DNA of 64,000 nucleotides from G963665925 sp963678925 (GTDB lineage: Bacteria; Bacillota; Clostridia; Peptostreptococcales; Acidaminobacteraceae). The first letter of the stretch is position 1, and each line of letters starts with the position of its first letter. The stretch is taken from NCBI GenBank assembly GCA_963678925.1, contig OY787533.1:2728001-2792000 (forward strand), written 5' to 3'. Below are positions 43,270 to 52,043 of this stretch, in pieces. Both the position numbers and the translations under genes were made by a program. Under the pieces are notes generated by a model. That model was not told where the DNA came from and ran no database searches. It saw nothing but the letters and a program-made list of their open reading frames with translations.

Positions 43270-44625
43270 ATGGACGTATTCGCGGTAATATTGTCGCTTG
43301 TGCTACTCATGTTCCTGGCATACAGAGGAATCACAGTACTTGTACTGGCTCCACTACTGGCTATGCTGGCAGCACTGCTAACAGGCGAAATTCCAGCACT
43401 GAGTGCCTGGACAGGTTATTTTATGCCTGCAGCAGCAGGGTATTTGCAGAAGTACTTCCCGGTCTTCTTGGCAGGTGCTATTTTTGGTAAACTCATGGGT
43501 ACTTCCGGTGCGGCGCGTTCTATTGCGCATTTCATCGCTGAAAAAGCGGGTAAGAAGCGTGCTATCGCTGCAGTTATCACAGCAACTGGTCTACTGGTAT
43601 ACGGTGGCGTTTCTCTATTCGTAGTTGTATTTGCAGTATATCCAATCGGTGCAATGCTATTTAGAGAAGGCGATATTCCTAAGCGACTGCTTCCAGCAGC
43701 AATCGCAGCAGGAGCCTTCACATTTGCAATGACAGCACTTCCTGGTACACCACAATATATCAATACAATGCCAATTCCTTATTTTGGAACAGACATTTAC
43801 GCAGCACCTATACTTGGTATTGCAGGCTCCCTGGTAATGTATTTCGGTTCAATCACTTGGCTGAACTACCGTTCAAATAAGATGAAGGCAAGTGGCATGG
43901 GTTATGGCGATCATCCAAATGAGAACCTGAACCTTGAAGGTGATGTGCCATCATTCGGCGTATCGATTTCACCGGTAATTCTTGTGTTCATCATCAACTT
44001 CATTTTGACGAACATGTACTTCAAGAGTCCATCGGTTATTGCAAAGTATGAAGCATTTGGCGGTGTTAACGGTATCTGGAGCGTTGTTATAGCCCTATCT
44101 GTAGCAATCGTTCTATCACTCTTCCTATTTAAGAACTACCTGACAACACCGAATAAGGATGTATTTGATGGTGCAGTAGGTTCCCTTCTGCCAATCTTCA
44201 ACACAGCGTCAGAAGTTGGTTACGGTGGTGTAATCAAGTCTCTGAGCGTGTTTGGTGTAATCAAGGCTGCAATCGTAAGCATTCCTGGACCGCCACTGCT
44301 GTCTATCGCAATCTCTACGACTGCTCTAGCCGGTATTGTTGGTTCGTCTTCAGGTGGTACTGCGATGGCGCTTGAGGCACTGGGTTCCGACTTCCTTCAA
44401 ATTGCGACAGCAAACGGCATCAATCCGGCTGTTGTACATAGAATTATGATTATGGCTGCCGGTGGTCTTGATACTTTCCCACATTGTGGTGCTGTTATCA
44501 CGCTTCTTGCAGTTACAGGTCTTGACCACAAGCGTTCTTACCTTGATATTGCAGTGTGTACAATGGCAATTCCGCTTCTGGCAACATTTGTAGCAATTAT
44601 TCTGGCAATGATCGGTCTTGTTTAA
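43270..44625 (+). CDS. GntP family permease; candidate hydroxybutyrate carrier
   Basis: 451-residue membrane carrier with about 12 segments, of the gluconate:H+ symporter (GntP) superfamily. Typical parts are AAAGYLQKYFPVFLAGAIFGKL, YGGVSLFVVVFAVYP, FTFAMTALPGTPQYIN and AAGGLDTFPHCGAVITLLAVTG. Members near C4-acid genes are often labelled beta-hydroxybutyrate permeases. Its place after the CoA-transferase/Bcd/Etf operon under a sigma-54 promoter fits import of 3-hydroxybutyrate or another short acid. The substrate is inferred from context only. The ATG at 43270 follows GGGGG. Confidence 0.88.
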   Translation: MDVFAVILSLVLLMFLAYRGITVLVLAPLLAMLAALLTGEIPALSAWTGYFMPAAAGYLQKYFPVFLAGAIFGKLMGTSGAARSIAHFIAEKAGKKRAIAAVITATGLLVYGGVSLFVVVFAVYPIGAMLFREGDIPKRLLPAAIAAGAFTFAMTALPGTPQYINTMPIPYFGTDIYAAPILGIAGSLVMYFGSITWLNYRSNKMKASGMGYGDHPNENLNLEGDVPSFGVSISPVILVFIINFILTNMYFKSPSVIAKYEAFGGVNGIWSVVIALSVAIVLSLFLFKNYLTTPNKDVFDGAVGSLLPIFNTASEVGYGGVIKSLSVFGVIKAAIVSIPGPPLLSIAISTTALAGIVGSSSGGTAMALEALGSDFLQIATANGINPAVVHRIMIMAAGGLDTFPHCGAVITLLAVTGLDHKRSYLDIAVCTMAIPLLATFVAIILAMIGLV

Positions 44626-44650
44626 ACCATAGATTCATTGGCTGAAATTT

Positions 44651-44681
44651 GGCCCCATGAAACATTCCGTTTCATGGGGCC
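44651..44681 (+). terminator. Terminator after the permease gene
   Basis: GGCCCCATGAAAC pairs perfectly with GTTTCATGGGGCC. The tail TTATCCTGTT is only partly T-rich. Confidence 0.7.
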
Positions 44682-44738
44682 TTATCCTGTTATGGTTAAA
44701 GTTGCAGGTGCGCTTCATAGAGATACGAAGGGGGCAAA

Positions 44739-46481
44739 ATGATGCAGTTTACAATAAAGAGAAAAATGACGATTTTAGGATTGGTTCTACTGTCCATCCC
44801 AATGGCGGTCATTGCGGTGATGAGCTATACGCAAACGAAACAGGCGCTGGACCAGAAGGGGGAGGTCATCCTCAAAAATGCGGTGGAGCAGGCTCTGGTG
44901 CTTATAGAAGTGCAGCAGGAGGCGGTTGAACGTGGAGAAATCAGCCTGGAAGAGGCGCAGGAAACCGTAAAGGTTGAGTTGCTCGGACCCAAGGATGCCG
45001 ACGGCAAACGCAGTATTTCAAAGCGTGTCGCACTAGGGGAGAACGGGTACTTTGTAGTCTATTCTCCAGATGGTGTGGAAATAATGCACCCCACCCTTGA
45101 AGGTCAAAATGTGTGGGATGTTGAAGATAAAGGCGGCAATGGCTTTAAGCTTGTTCAAGAGCAGATTAAAGCCGCAAGGTCTGGTGGCGGCATTGTGCGC
45201 TATAACTGGAATTATCCCAACTCAGACCGTATAGGGACCAAGACCTCCTATCAGAAATACGATGAAAAGTGGGCGTGGGTTGTTTCGGTGGGGGCCTATG
45301 AGACGGACTTCAACGCTTCCGCCTCGTCCATACTGTATAAGACCATGACCCTTGCAGCACTCACTCTGGTACTGGGAACGACCTTGATTCTGATTATAGC
45401 CGGACAGATTTCAAAACCAATTTCTATAATGACCACATCACTTGAAAAGCTGGCCCATGGAGATCTGACAGAACCACCCGTACATGTGGACACAAGGGAT
45501 GAGGTTGCGATACTTGCAAAGAGCTTCAATACCATGCAGGGTAGTCTTCATAATGTTATTGAAACCATGGGCACTTCATCAAATGCCCTGTCAGGCTTTA
45601 CAAGGGTACTAACAGATGCGACCGATGCATCGGAGCAGTCAGTGAAGCGTATCAACACAACCTTCGACGAAATAAACAAGGCGGTTTCTATGGAAGCACA
45701 AGCTGTCGAGGGGGCGGCAGACCGTATGAACACCCTGTCGGTCAGTATTGAGGAAATGCTTAAGCAAATGACCCTGATGCAGGATTCCGTCTCTGCTGTC
45801 AAGCGTGAAAATGAAAAGGGTACAGGGGTCATAGAGGAGCTCCAGGAAGCAACCCGTGAAACGCTTGAAGCGTCAGAGGAAATTAAAATTGTTATTGACG
45901 GTGTTGCAAATGCCAATGGGAACATTGTTTCACTCATAGACGGTATTACAAAAATATCCGAGCAGACCAATTTGCTGGCCCTGAATGCTTCAATCGAGGC
46001 AGCGCGCGCAGGAGATGCAGGGCGCGGCTTTTCTGTAGTTGCAGAGCAAATCCGAGCGCTCTCAGATGAGACAACCCAGCTTGTTATCCATATCAAGGCT
46101 TCTATTGATGAAATCAACAACCACACACATGCCTCTATAGATAAGGTGTCTCTTGTAAACACGGTCATTGGAAGACAGTCAAGTCATGTTGCAGAGACGC
46201 GTCAACAGTTTCTTCAAATATCCAATGAAGTGGTAGCCTTCATGCGCGGGATGACATCAATGAAAAAGAGTCTGGATGTCATTGATGAAATGCGTACAGA
46301 TGTCCTCAACCAGTTGATGGATATTACGGCGTCCACTGAAGAAACATCAGCCTCTATGGATGCTGTTCTTGGAAATGCACAGACCCAGCTTGAGTCTATT
46401 TATGATTTGAAAGACAAGGTTGTGGAACTGACCTCAATCAGTGACGATTTGTCTGAAGAGGTATCAAAGTTCAAAGTTTAA
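44739..46481 (+). CDS. Methyl-accepting chemotaxis protein with Cache-type sensor
   Basis: 580-residue chemoreceptor. The first membrane segment is at about 10-28. A sensor of about 170 residues carries YFVVYSPDGVEIMHPTLEGQN and WVVSVGAY, typical of single Cache domains that bind small acids. The second membrane segment is near 201-222, then HAMP. The signalling hairpin tip SEQTNLLALNASIEAARAG is near residue 405. It follows the GntP permease behind a terminator, so it may sense the same short organic acid. The ATG follows GAAGGGGG. Confidence 0.93.
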   Translation: MMQFTIKRKMTILGLVLLSIPMAVIAVMSYTQTKQALDQKGEVILKNAVEQALVLIEVQQEAVERGEISLEEAQETVKVELLGPKDADGKRSISKRVALGENGYFVVYSPDGVEIMHPTLEGQNVWDVEDKGGNGFKLVQEQIKAARSGGGIVRYNWNYPNSDRIGTKTSYQKYDEKWAWVVSVGAYETDFNASASSILYKTMTLAALTLVLGTTLILIIAGQISKPISIMTTSLEKLAHGDLTEPPVHVDTRDEVAILAKSFNTMQGSLHNVIETMGTSSNALSGFTRVLTDATDASEQSVKRINTTFDEINKAVSMEAQAVEGAADRMNTLSVSIEEMLKQMTLMQDSVSAVKRENEKGTGVIEELQEATRETLEASEEIKIVIDGVANANGNIVSLIDGITKISEQTNLLALNASIEAARAGDAGRGFSVVAEQIRALSDETTQLVIHIKASIDEINNHTHASIDKVSLVNTVIGRQSSHVAETRQQFLQISNEVVAFMRGMTSMKKSLDVIDEMRTDVLNQLMDITASTEETSASMDAVLGNAQTQLESIYDLKDKVVELTSISDDLSEEVSKFKV

Positions 46482-46487
46482 TCCATA

Positions 46488-46522
46488 AAGCGCGGTGCCT
46501 GCATATTCTGTAAGGGGTCGCG
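46488..46522 (+). terminator. Weak terminator after the chemoreceptor gene
   Basis: A poor stem (GCGCGGTGCC against GGGGTCGCG) is followed by a run of ten T. Confidence 0.45.
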
Positions 46523-46707
46523 TTTTTTTTTTGTGCTCTGGGCAGGCGCATTAATTTATTAAGCCAGGGGAACTTGACTTTGGTACTTCCGTTAAAAATT
46601 TAAGAAAATTATCTATTAACCGAAAAATATATTGATTTTAGTGGATTGTGTTTACAGATTAAAGGCAAATGCATAAAATATATTTAATAAATACTGGGAG
46701 GTGGCCT

Positions 46708-47175
46708 ATGCTGGATAGTATTGACTTGAATATATTGAAGGTGCTCAATCAAAATTCCCGTGCGACGGTTTCGGAAATCAGCAAGCAGGTTGGTTTATCG
46801 ATTCCGGCTATTTCAGAGCGTCTTAGAAAACTGGATGAATCAGATGTTATTGAAAAGTTTGATCTCAAGATCAATCGGCGCAAAATGAACTATAGGCTTC
46901 TAGCAATTGTGTTTGTGAACATTGACCATTCCAATCATATTGACGATTTTCGCAATCAAATCGTGCAGTTTCCAGAAGTGCTGGAATGCCATCATATGGC
47001 TGGTGAATACGATTATATGCTCAAAGTGCTTCTTGAAGATACAGAGGAGCTTGAACGTTTTATCAGCAGCAAGTTGAAAGCCATAAATGGCGTTCAGAAG
47101 TCCAATACACTGATATCGCTGTCCACACTCAAGGAAGAACGCAACAGGATAAGGGAGCTGAATCATGATTTTTAA
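46708..47175 (+). CDS. Lrp/AsnC family transcriptional regulator
   Basis: 155 residues. The N-terminal helix-turn-helix is LDSIDLNILKVLNQNSRATVSEISKQVGLS. The C-terminal RAM/AsnC domain (MAGEYDYMLKVLLED) binds amino acids. The ATG at 46708 follows GGGAGG; an earlier in-frame ATG is not preferred. Its 3' end overlaps the start of the LysE-type exporter gene by 11 bases, a common pairing in which the regulator controls amino-acid export. Confidence 0.92.
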   Translation: MLDSIDLNILKVLNQNSRATVSEISKQVGLSIPAISERLRKLDESDVIEKFDLKINRRKMNYRLLAIVFVNIDHSNHIDDFRNQIVQFPEVLECHHMAGEYDYMLKVLLEDTEELERFISSKLKAINGVQKSNTLISLSTLKEERNRIRELNHDF

Positions 47176-47791
47176 GGGATTTAAGTTTGGCATGCTCTTA
47201 CAGCTTGCCATTGGACCGGTCTGCATATTCATATTCCAGACAGCCCTTACATCGGGCGTGCTCGCCGCACTCCTTGGTGTAATGGGGGTTGCTGTTGTTG
47301 ACGGGCTTTTTATCCTTGCTGCAATACTGGGACTGGGCACGATCTTGAATAAGAATAGGACATCCAGAGTGATTTTAGGGTATTTCGGTGCCCTGGTTCT
47401 TGTTCTTTTCGGTTTCAGTACGCTGGCAGGTGCTTTTGGCCGATCGGTTATCCCCAGCTTGAGTCTTGGCGGTGTACAGAGTGTGGAAAATGTGTTTGCC
47501 AAGACCTTGTTATTAACATTGTCAAATCCAATGACAATTCTCTTTTGGACAGGTGTGTTTTCCACACGTGTCATAGAAGAGAAGATGAGCCGCAGGGACA
47601 TGTATGGGTTTGGTGGTGGGGCAGTGCTGTCAACACTGGCCTTTCTCTCTGCAGTAAGTGTGACAGGCGACCTCTTGGGTGTTTTCATCAGTGGGCAGAT
47701 AATGCGCATGCTCAATATGGTGGTTGGCTGCGTGCTGATTCTGTTTGGTATGCGGTCCATGCGAAAAGCGGCTGGGGAACGTGTGGGGTAG
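47165..47791 (+). CDS. LysE family amino-acid exporter
   Basis: 208 residues with six membrane segments. The LysE/RhtB pattern is visible at the N-terminus (GFKFGMLLQLAIGPVCIFIFQTA) and in the middle (TLSNPMTILFWTGVFS). The start overlaps the end of the Lrp-type gene, so translation is coupled. The exported amino acid is unknown. Confidence 0.9.
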   Translation: MIFKGFKFGMLLQLAIGPVCIFIFQTALTSGVLAALLGVMGVAVVDGLFILAAILGLGTILNKNRTSRVILGYFGALVLVLFGFSTLAGAFGRSVIPSLSLGGVQSVENVFAKTLLLTLSNPMTILFWTGVFSTRVIEEKMSRRDMYGFGGGAVLSTLAFLSAVSVTGDLLGVFISGQIMRMLNMVVGCVLILFGMRSMRKAAGERVG

Positions 47792-47826
47792 TTTCCTCAA
47801 ATCAGTGGCATACATTGTAAAATCAA

Positions 47827-47884
47827 AAGCCCTGTGCGGTATCTTCTTTGAAGGCTGGTCAAAGATCTTACCGCACAAGGCTTG
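47827..47884. terminator. Hairpin between convergent lysE-type and trpB genes
   Basis: AGCCCTGTGCGGTATCTT pairs, with small bulges, with AAGATCTTACCGCACAAGGCT. It probably serves both directions. Confidence 0.6.
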
Positions 47885-47930
47885 TTATGTTTCTGCTTTA
47901 AATGAAGACTTACCGGAGCCTATTGCAGGA

Positions 47931-49130
47931 CTAAGCGTTAAGAATGGTCTGCATACGTACCATATCCTTGTCACCGCGACCTGAAAGGTTTACAATGACA
48001 ATCTTATCTGAATCCAGAGTTTTCGCAAGTTTCACGCCGTAGCTTACCGCATGGGAGCTCTCTATTGCTGGAATGATCCCTTCTGTCTGAGCGAGCAGCT
48101 GGAATGCGTCAATTGCGTCTTGGTCGGAAGCGCTCACGTATTCGCAGCGTTTTGTGTCTTTGAAGTGACTGTGCTCAGGACCGACGCCAGGGTAGTCAAG
48201 ACCTGCTGCAATTGAATGTACCGGAAGGGGTTCGCCAGCCTCGTCCTGAAGGTTGTAGCATTTGAAGCCGTGAATGATTCCCGGTGTACCGTAAGTCATG
48301 GTTGCTGCGTGTTCGCCAATTTTTGTACCAATGCCAGCGGGTTCCACACCGATCATTTTAACGTCTTGATCCTCGTAGAATGCATGGAATAGGCCCATGG
48401 CATTGCTGCCGCCGCCAACACATGCCACAAGGTAATCTGGAAGGCGTCCTTCCTTGGCTTGAATCTGCTCTCTGGCCTCGGAACCGATGATGCCTTGGAA
48501 TTCACGAACCATAACTGGGTATGGATGTGGTCCTACAACAGAACCCAGGAGGTAGAATGTGTTCTCACAGTTGACAACATAGTCGTTGAGGGCTTCGTCT
48601 ACGGCTTCTTTGAGTGTCTTCTGACCGGATTGCGCAGGAACGACATTTGCGCCAAGGAGCTCCATCTTGAATACATTGAGCGCCTGTCTTTCCATATCTG
48701 TTTCACCCATATAGATGGTGCAGTCCATATTGAATAGGGCACATACGGTTGCCGTTGCAACGCCGTGCTGTCCAGCACCGGTTTCAGCGATAATTCTGTT
48801 CTTGCCCATACGCTTTGCAAGAAGCACTTGGCCAATCGTGTTGTTTATTTTGTGAGCGCCCGTATGGTTGAGGTCTTCACGCTTAAGATATATTTTTGCA
48901 CCGCCGACTTTGCGGGTCAGGTTTTCTGCGAAATAGAGCGGGTTTGAGCGGCCGATGTACTCCTGATGGTAGTATTTGAGCTCCTTCTGAAAATCCGCGT
49001 CATGGATATACTTGAAAAATGCGTCTTCGAGTTCCTTTAAAACCGCTTTTAGGGGTTCTGGAACAAATGCGCCGCCGTATTCACCAAAGTTGCCGTTTGC
49101 GTTTCGAATTGCTGATGCTGAAGTTGTCAT
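47931..49130 (-). CDS. trpB: Tryptophan synthase beta chain
   Basis: 399-residue PLP enzyme that joins indole and serine to tryptophan. The PLP lysine is K94 in HTGAHKINNTIGQ. The catalytic block AETGAGQHGVATATV and phosphate loop CVGGGSNAMG are intact, and it is of the TrpB1 type. No trpA or other trp gene is nearby, so it is solitary. The ATG at 49130 follows GAGGAGG; a longer in-frame form reaching 49232 would run toward the leader and is not preferred. A T-box leader and promoter lie directly upstream. Confidence 0.95.
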   Translation of the reverse strand: MTTSASAIRNANGNFGEYGGAFVPEPLKAVLKELEDAFFKYIHDADFQKELKYYHQEYIGRSNPLYFAENLTRKVGGAKIYLKREDLNHTGAHKINNTIGQVLLAKRMGKNRIIAETGAGQHGVATATVCALFNMDCTIYMGETDMERQALNVFKMELLGANVVPAQSGQKTLKEAVDEALNDYVVNCENTFYLLGSVVGPHPYPVMVREFQGIIGSEAREQIQAKEGRLPDYLVACVGGGSNAMGLFHAFYEDQDVKMIGVEPAGIGTKIGEHAATMTYGTPGIIHGFKCYNLQDEAGEPLPVHSIAAGLDYPGVGPEHSHFKDTKRCEYVSASDQDAIDAFQLLAQTEGIIPAIESSHAVSYGVKLAKTLDSDKIVIVNLSGRGDKDMVRMQTILNA

Positions 49131-49283
49131 AATTGTATCCTCCTCGATGGTTGAGTGTGCTGAACGCCTGCGAGCCTGCACGACGTTTGATTTGACCTGA
49201 TAGTGCCATTTGTGTTTTGAATATTGTTTCATCGACAGTTCATGTATATGTACAGTTCAACATGCGCCCTCCTTTCGAGTTGG

Positions 49284-49630
49284 TTTTGATTAAAATAAAA
49301 AAGCCCTCTATACGCGTTTTGCGTATAGAGGGCGAACAATTGATTTCGCGGTGCCACCTCAATTTGATAGATTTGCTGTGCATCGGCTCTTTGCCTTGTA
49401 CAGTTTTCTATCCTCATCAGATACGGAATGTGGATTCGATATCTTATCTCTGTAACGGGAGAGCCCGGGTCACCTACTCGTATTACTTTCAGATTCCACT
49501 CCTGAGTCCATTCAGCTAAACTTCCCATACTGGATTTCCACCTTCACCAGCTCTCTATAAGGAGTCCTTTAACTTACTTACTCTCAGTCAACGTTTTGAT
49601 TTTGATGTTGTTTGCACAACCGATTTATTA
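49284..49630 (-). promoter_or_regulatory. T-box riboswitch, probably tryptophan-specific
   Basis: On the minus strand the T-box sequence AGGTGGCACCGCG is at plus 49347-49359 and is followed by a strong terminator at 49297-49333. Its overlap with an antiterminator is expected. The upstream leader has AGAGAGCTGGTG and GGTGGAAATCC, usual for Stem I. A UGG triplet (plus 49508-49510) stands just before AGGAGT, which pairs with ACTCCT near the 5' end, so it is a good candidate specifier. Uncharged tRNA-Trp would then allow read-through into trpB. Confidence 0.88.
49297..49333 (-). terminator. Terminator of the T-box leader
   Basis: On the minus strand GCCCTCTATACGC pairs perfectly with GCGTATAGAGGGC around AAAA and is followed by TTTTTTATTTT. 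Confidence 0.9.
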
Positions 49631-49636
49631 ATATGC

Positions 49637-49665
49637 AGTTTACAGGGAATTTATTGAGGTGTCAA
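49637..49665 (-). promoter_or_regulatory. Promoter of the trpB T-box transcript
   Basis: On the minus strand TTGACA (49665-49660) and TAAACT (49642-49637) are 17 bases apart. Confidence 0.7.
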
Positions 49666-49701
49666 CCATAAAATTTCACTTCGGTGCATTTATTTGAACC
49701 T

Positions 49702-50520
49702 CTACAAAATTACAGGAATTTGAATTTCTGTAATGTAATAATCTGGATCGGTGGAAATATAATGGTCGATGATGGTCCTTTCAAGTGCGAAGTTTCCAAG
49801 GCTGAGGTTCTGATCTTCAGCATAGGCCAAAAGACGTGCGTACTCCTTGCTGGCAGCGGTATGGTCGCCGCGAATATAGAGTGTCAGCCAGGTTCCCGCT
49901 GGTAGCTCGGTCAGATTCGTTGCGGTCTTGTAGTAGGGTTCATCTGCGAGCAGAAAGAGACCTGTAAATTCTTCCGGACCGCGATTTTCCACCTGTGAAA
50001 GGTCTACAAAAAATCCGACATCGCCGATAAACATGCTGGGAGGCAGACTGTGACGATTTTCAATATTGGTGAGAATCATTTCCCAGTCCTCCTGCTTTCG
50101 GAAGGGCTCCTTGAGCTCAATGATTTTACGTGAACTGAGCTTTTGCAGAATGATCTCTCCAATGGGCGGTAAATTGCGGATGTATTCCAAGGAATGGATT
50201 CGCCGGTGAATTCTCTTTTCAATATTCTGCATACGGGTGATTTCCTGCTGAACCTTGAAAAGCTGATCCTGGAGAATGGATTCATAAGCTTCGATATTTC
50301 GATTGGACAGGTGTTTTTTGATTTCTTTGATGGGAACCCCAACATGGCGCAGGTAATTGATAAAGTGGATTTCTTCAATCTTGTCAATTGTGTAATAGCG
50401 ATACCCGTTGGGAAGCACGCCAGTCGGGCTGAAAAGACCGATAGAATCGTAGTATCTCAGTGTGCGCGAAGAGACGCCGGTAATGTGTTCCATTTCCTTG
50501 ACTGTGTATTTCAGATTCAT
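49702..50520 (-). CDS. MerR family regulator with GyrI-like effector domain
   Basis: 272 residues. The N-terminal MerR DNA-binding domain reads YTVKEMEHITGVSSRTLRYYD then GYRYYTIDKIEEI. A coiled coil follows (about 85-120). The C-terminal 150 residues resemble the GyrI/BmrR small-molecule domain (TNLTELPAGTWLTLYIRG). BmrR-like proteins respond to drugs or other cationic compounds. It is divergent from the B3/B4 protein gene, and the region between carries a classic MerR operator. Confidence 0.88.
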   Translation of the reverse strand: MNLKYTVKEMEHITGVSSRTLRYYDSIGLFSPTGVLPNGYRYYTIDKIEEIHFINYLRHVGVPIKEIKKHLSNRNIEAYESILQDQLFKVQQEITRMQNIEKRIHRRIHSLEYIRNLPPIGEIILQKLSSRKIIELKEPFRKQEDWEMILTNIENRHSLPPSMFIGDVGFFVDLSQVENRGPEEFTGLFLLADEPYYKTATNLTELPAGTWLTLYIRGDHTAASKEYARLLAYAEDQNLSLGNFALERTIIDHYISTDPDYYITEIQIPVIL

Positions 50521-50547
50521 GGGAAGCTCCTATTTGTTCCTTTAGTC

Positions 50548-50578
50548 TTGACCTTACATCTACTGTAAGGTCTATTAT
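50548..50578 (+). promoter_or_regulatory. MerR-type promoter with 19-base spacer
   Basis: TTGACC (50548-50553) and TATTAT (50573-50578) are separated by 19 bases. The spacer region carries the dyad GACCTTAC (50550-50557) / GTAAGGTC (50565-50572). An over-long spacer with a central dyad is the hallmark of MerR-activated promoters. Confidence 0.85.
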
Positions 50579-50614
50579 ATCAAAAAAAGACTGCAATCGG
50601 AAAAGGGAGGGTAT

Positions 50615-51322
50615 ATGAAATATTCAGTAGATCAATGGGTGTTTGAGAAAAATCCAAATGTCTGTTTTGGGATTATCGTTGGAAAGGGTCTTAAGAACAC
50701 GCCAAGCACTGCAAAGGACTCCAGGGACCTTGAAACAGCAGAGCACTTTGTACGTGAGACAATTGAACCGAGTGAACTGAAGACATTTCCTCAAATCGCG
50801 CAGTATCGCGACGCGCTGAAGAATGCGGATATCAATCCTAATAAGTTTATGAATTCGGTTGAAGCCATGAGCAAACGCGTAGTCAAAAGCGGGTCTCTTC
50901 CAAGAATCAATGCCATCGTAGATTTGTGCAATGCCATTGCCCTGAAAGAAATCATTTCTCTGGGTGCCCACGACCTGAGAGATATTGACGCCGATTTGGC
51001 GGTTCGCTTAAGTGCGGAGGGGGATATATTCAGACCCTTTGGCTCAGAAGAATTCGAAGATGTGCCGTCTGGTGAACTCGTTTTTACAAGCGGCAATAAA
51101 ATTCAGACACGTCAGTGGCTGTGGCGTCAGAGTGAACTGGGTAAGATTACTCTGGAGAGTTCAGATATCATATTCCAGCTTGTCGGATTTAAGGGTGAGA
51201 ACTTCACGAGCTTTACGGGTGCGATGGAAGCGGTGGAAAACCTGGTTGTCGAGCGCTTCGGCGGGACTTGCACAGCCTATGTTGTAGATGCAGACCAGCG
51301 TGCCATAGAGTTCGAAGGATAG
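50615..51322 (+). CDS. B3/B4 domain protein
   Basis: 235 residues matching the B3/B4 (tRNA-editing-like) domain of phenylalanyl-tRNA synthetase beta chain as a free protein. Recognisable parts are LPRINAIVDLCNAIALKE, SLGAHDLRDID and GEDIFRPF-like EGDIFRPFGSEEFED. Free B3/B4 proteins may clear mischarged tRNAs or hydrolyse amino-acid derivatives; the real role is unknown. It is controlled by the MerR-type promoter just upstream. The ATG follows GGGAGG. Confidence 0.82.
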   Translation: MKYSVDQWVFEKNPNVCFGIIVGKGLKNTPSTAKDSRDLETAEHFVRETIEPSELKTFPQIAQYRDALKNADINPNKFMNSVEAMSKRVVKSGSLPRINAIVDLCNAIALKEIISLGAHDLRDIDADLAVRLSAEGDIFRPFGSEEFEDVPSGELVFTSGNKIQTRQWLWRQSELGKITLESSDIIFQLVGFKGENFTSFTGAMEAVENLVVERFGGTCTAYVVDADQRAIEFEG

Positions 51323-51357
51323 GGACTTGGAAAATAGAATCATACTGGCAAAGTGTG

Positions 51358-51398
51358 AAGGCGTCACTTCGAATGCGAATTCGAAATGGCGCTTTTTG
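51358..51398 (+). terminator. Possible terminator after the B3/B4 gene
   Basis: An imperfect dyad around TTCGAATGCGAATTCGAA with outer GGCG/GCGC pairs, followed by TTTTTG. Confidence 0.45.
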
Positions 51399-51519
51399 TG
51401 TATTGTGGAAGTTTGGTTTAAGAAGAAAACAGGCAAAATTTACTAGGCATCCCAGATGTTCATAGACTTAATAAGGTGATAAACTTAGGAAAAGATAAAA
51501 AACAATTCGGAGGTGTTGT

Positions 51520-51939
51520 ATGAATCCAAAGTATGTAGCAATTATTCAGTGTGAAATCGCAAAAAACAGGTGTAGCGGATATGCCTGCACATCATCATTC
51601 TATGACAAGACGGGAACCTTTGAGCACTATGATGGCGATACAAAATACATCGCATTTACCTGTGGCGGATGCTGTGGAAAAGGAACCGCTGCAAAGCTTG
51701 AGCATTTTTCCAGAAGAATGCTCAAGGCTGGTCAAGCTAAAAAACACGATGTGGTTATTCATTTGTCCTCATGCATGGTCACAGACAACCATCACTATGA
51801 CCGGTGTCCCCATGTAGACTACATCAAGGGCATTATCAAAAAGCACGGCTTCGACAATATTGTCGAAGGGACTTATATCAGCAAGGGTGCTGCACGCAAG
51901 AGGGAACTGGGCATATACAATACATATGAATGTGAGTAA
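51520..51939 (+). CDS. CGGC domain protein
   Basis: 139 residues with the CGGC motif in FTCGGCCGKG. Further cysteines lie in IQCEIAKNRCSGYAC, HLSSCMV and DRCPHVDY. This matches the CGGC domain family, thought to bind metal or an Fe-S cluster; its function is not known. The start follows GGAGGTG and a strong terminator follows. It stands alone. Confidence 0.88.
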   Translation: MNPKYVAIIQCEIAKNRCSGYACTSSFYDKTGTFEHYDGDTKYIAFTCGGCCGKGTAAKLEHFSRRMLKAGQAKKHDVVIHLSSCMVTDNHHYDRCPHVDYIKGIIKKHGFDNIVEGTYISKGAARKRELGIYNTYECE

Positions 51940-51970
51940 ATGCTTATGCTGAAAAAGGGCATAAAGCGAG

Positions 51971-52006
51971 AAACGCCTGTCGGACATGGTTCGACAGGCG
52001 TTTTTT
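51971..52006. terminator. Terminator between CGGC gene and arsC
   Basis: AAACGCCTGTCG pairs perfectly with CGACAGGCGTTT and is followed by TTT. Confidence 0.88.
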
Positions 52007-52043
52007 AATCTGTATGAATGTGTGGTGCCTGGTCCATGCTCAA

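Noticed and set aside
46900..47760. 286-residue open frame on the minus strand
   Set aside because: Antisense to the Lrp/LysE pair, which shows strong motifs and overlap coupling.
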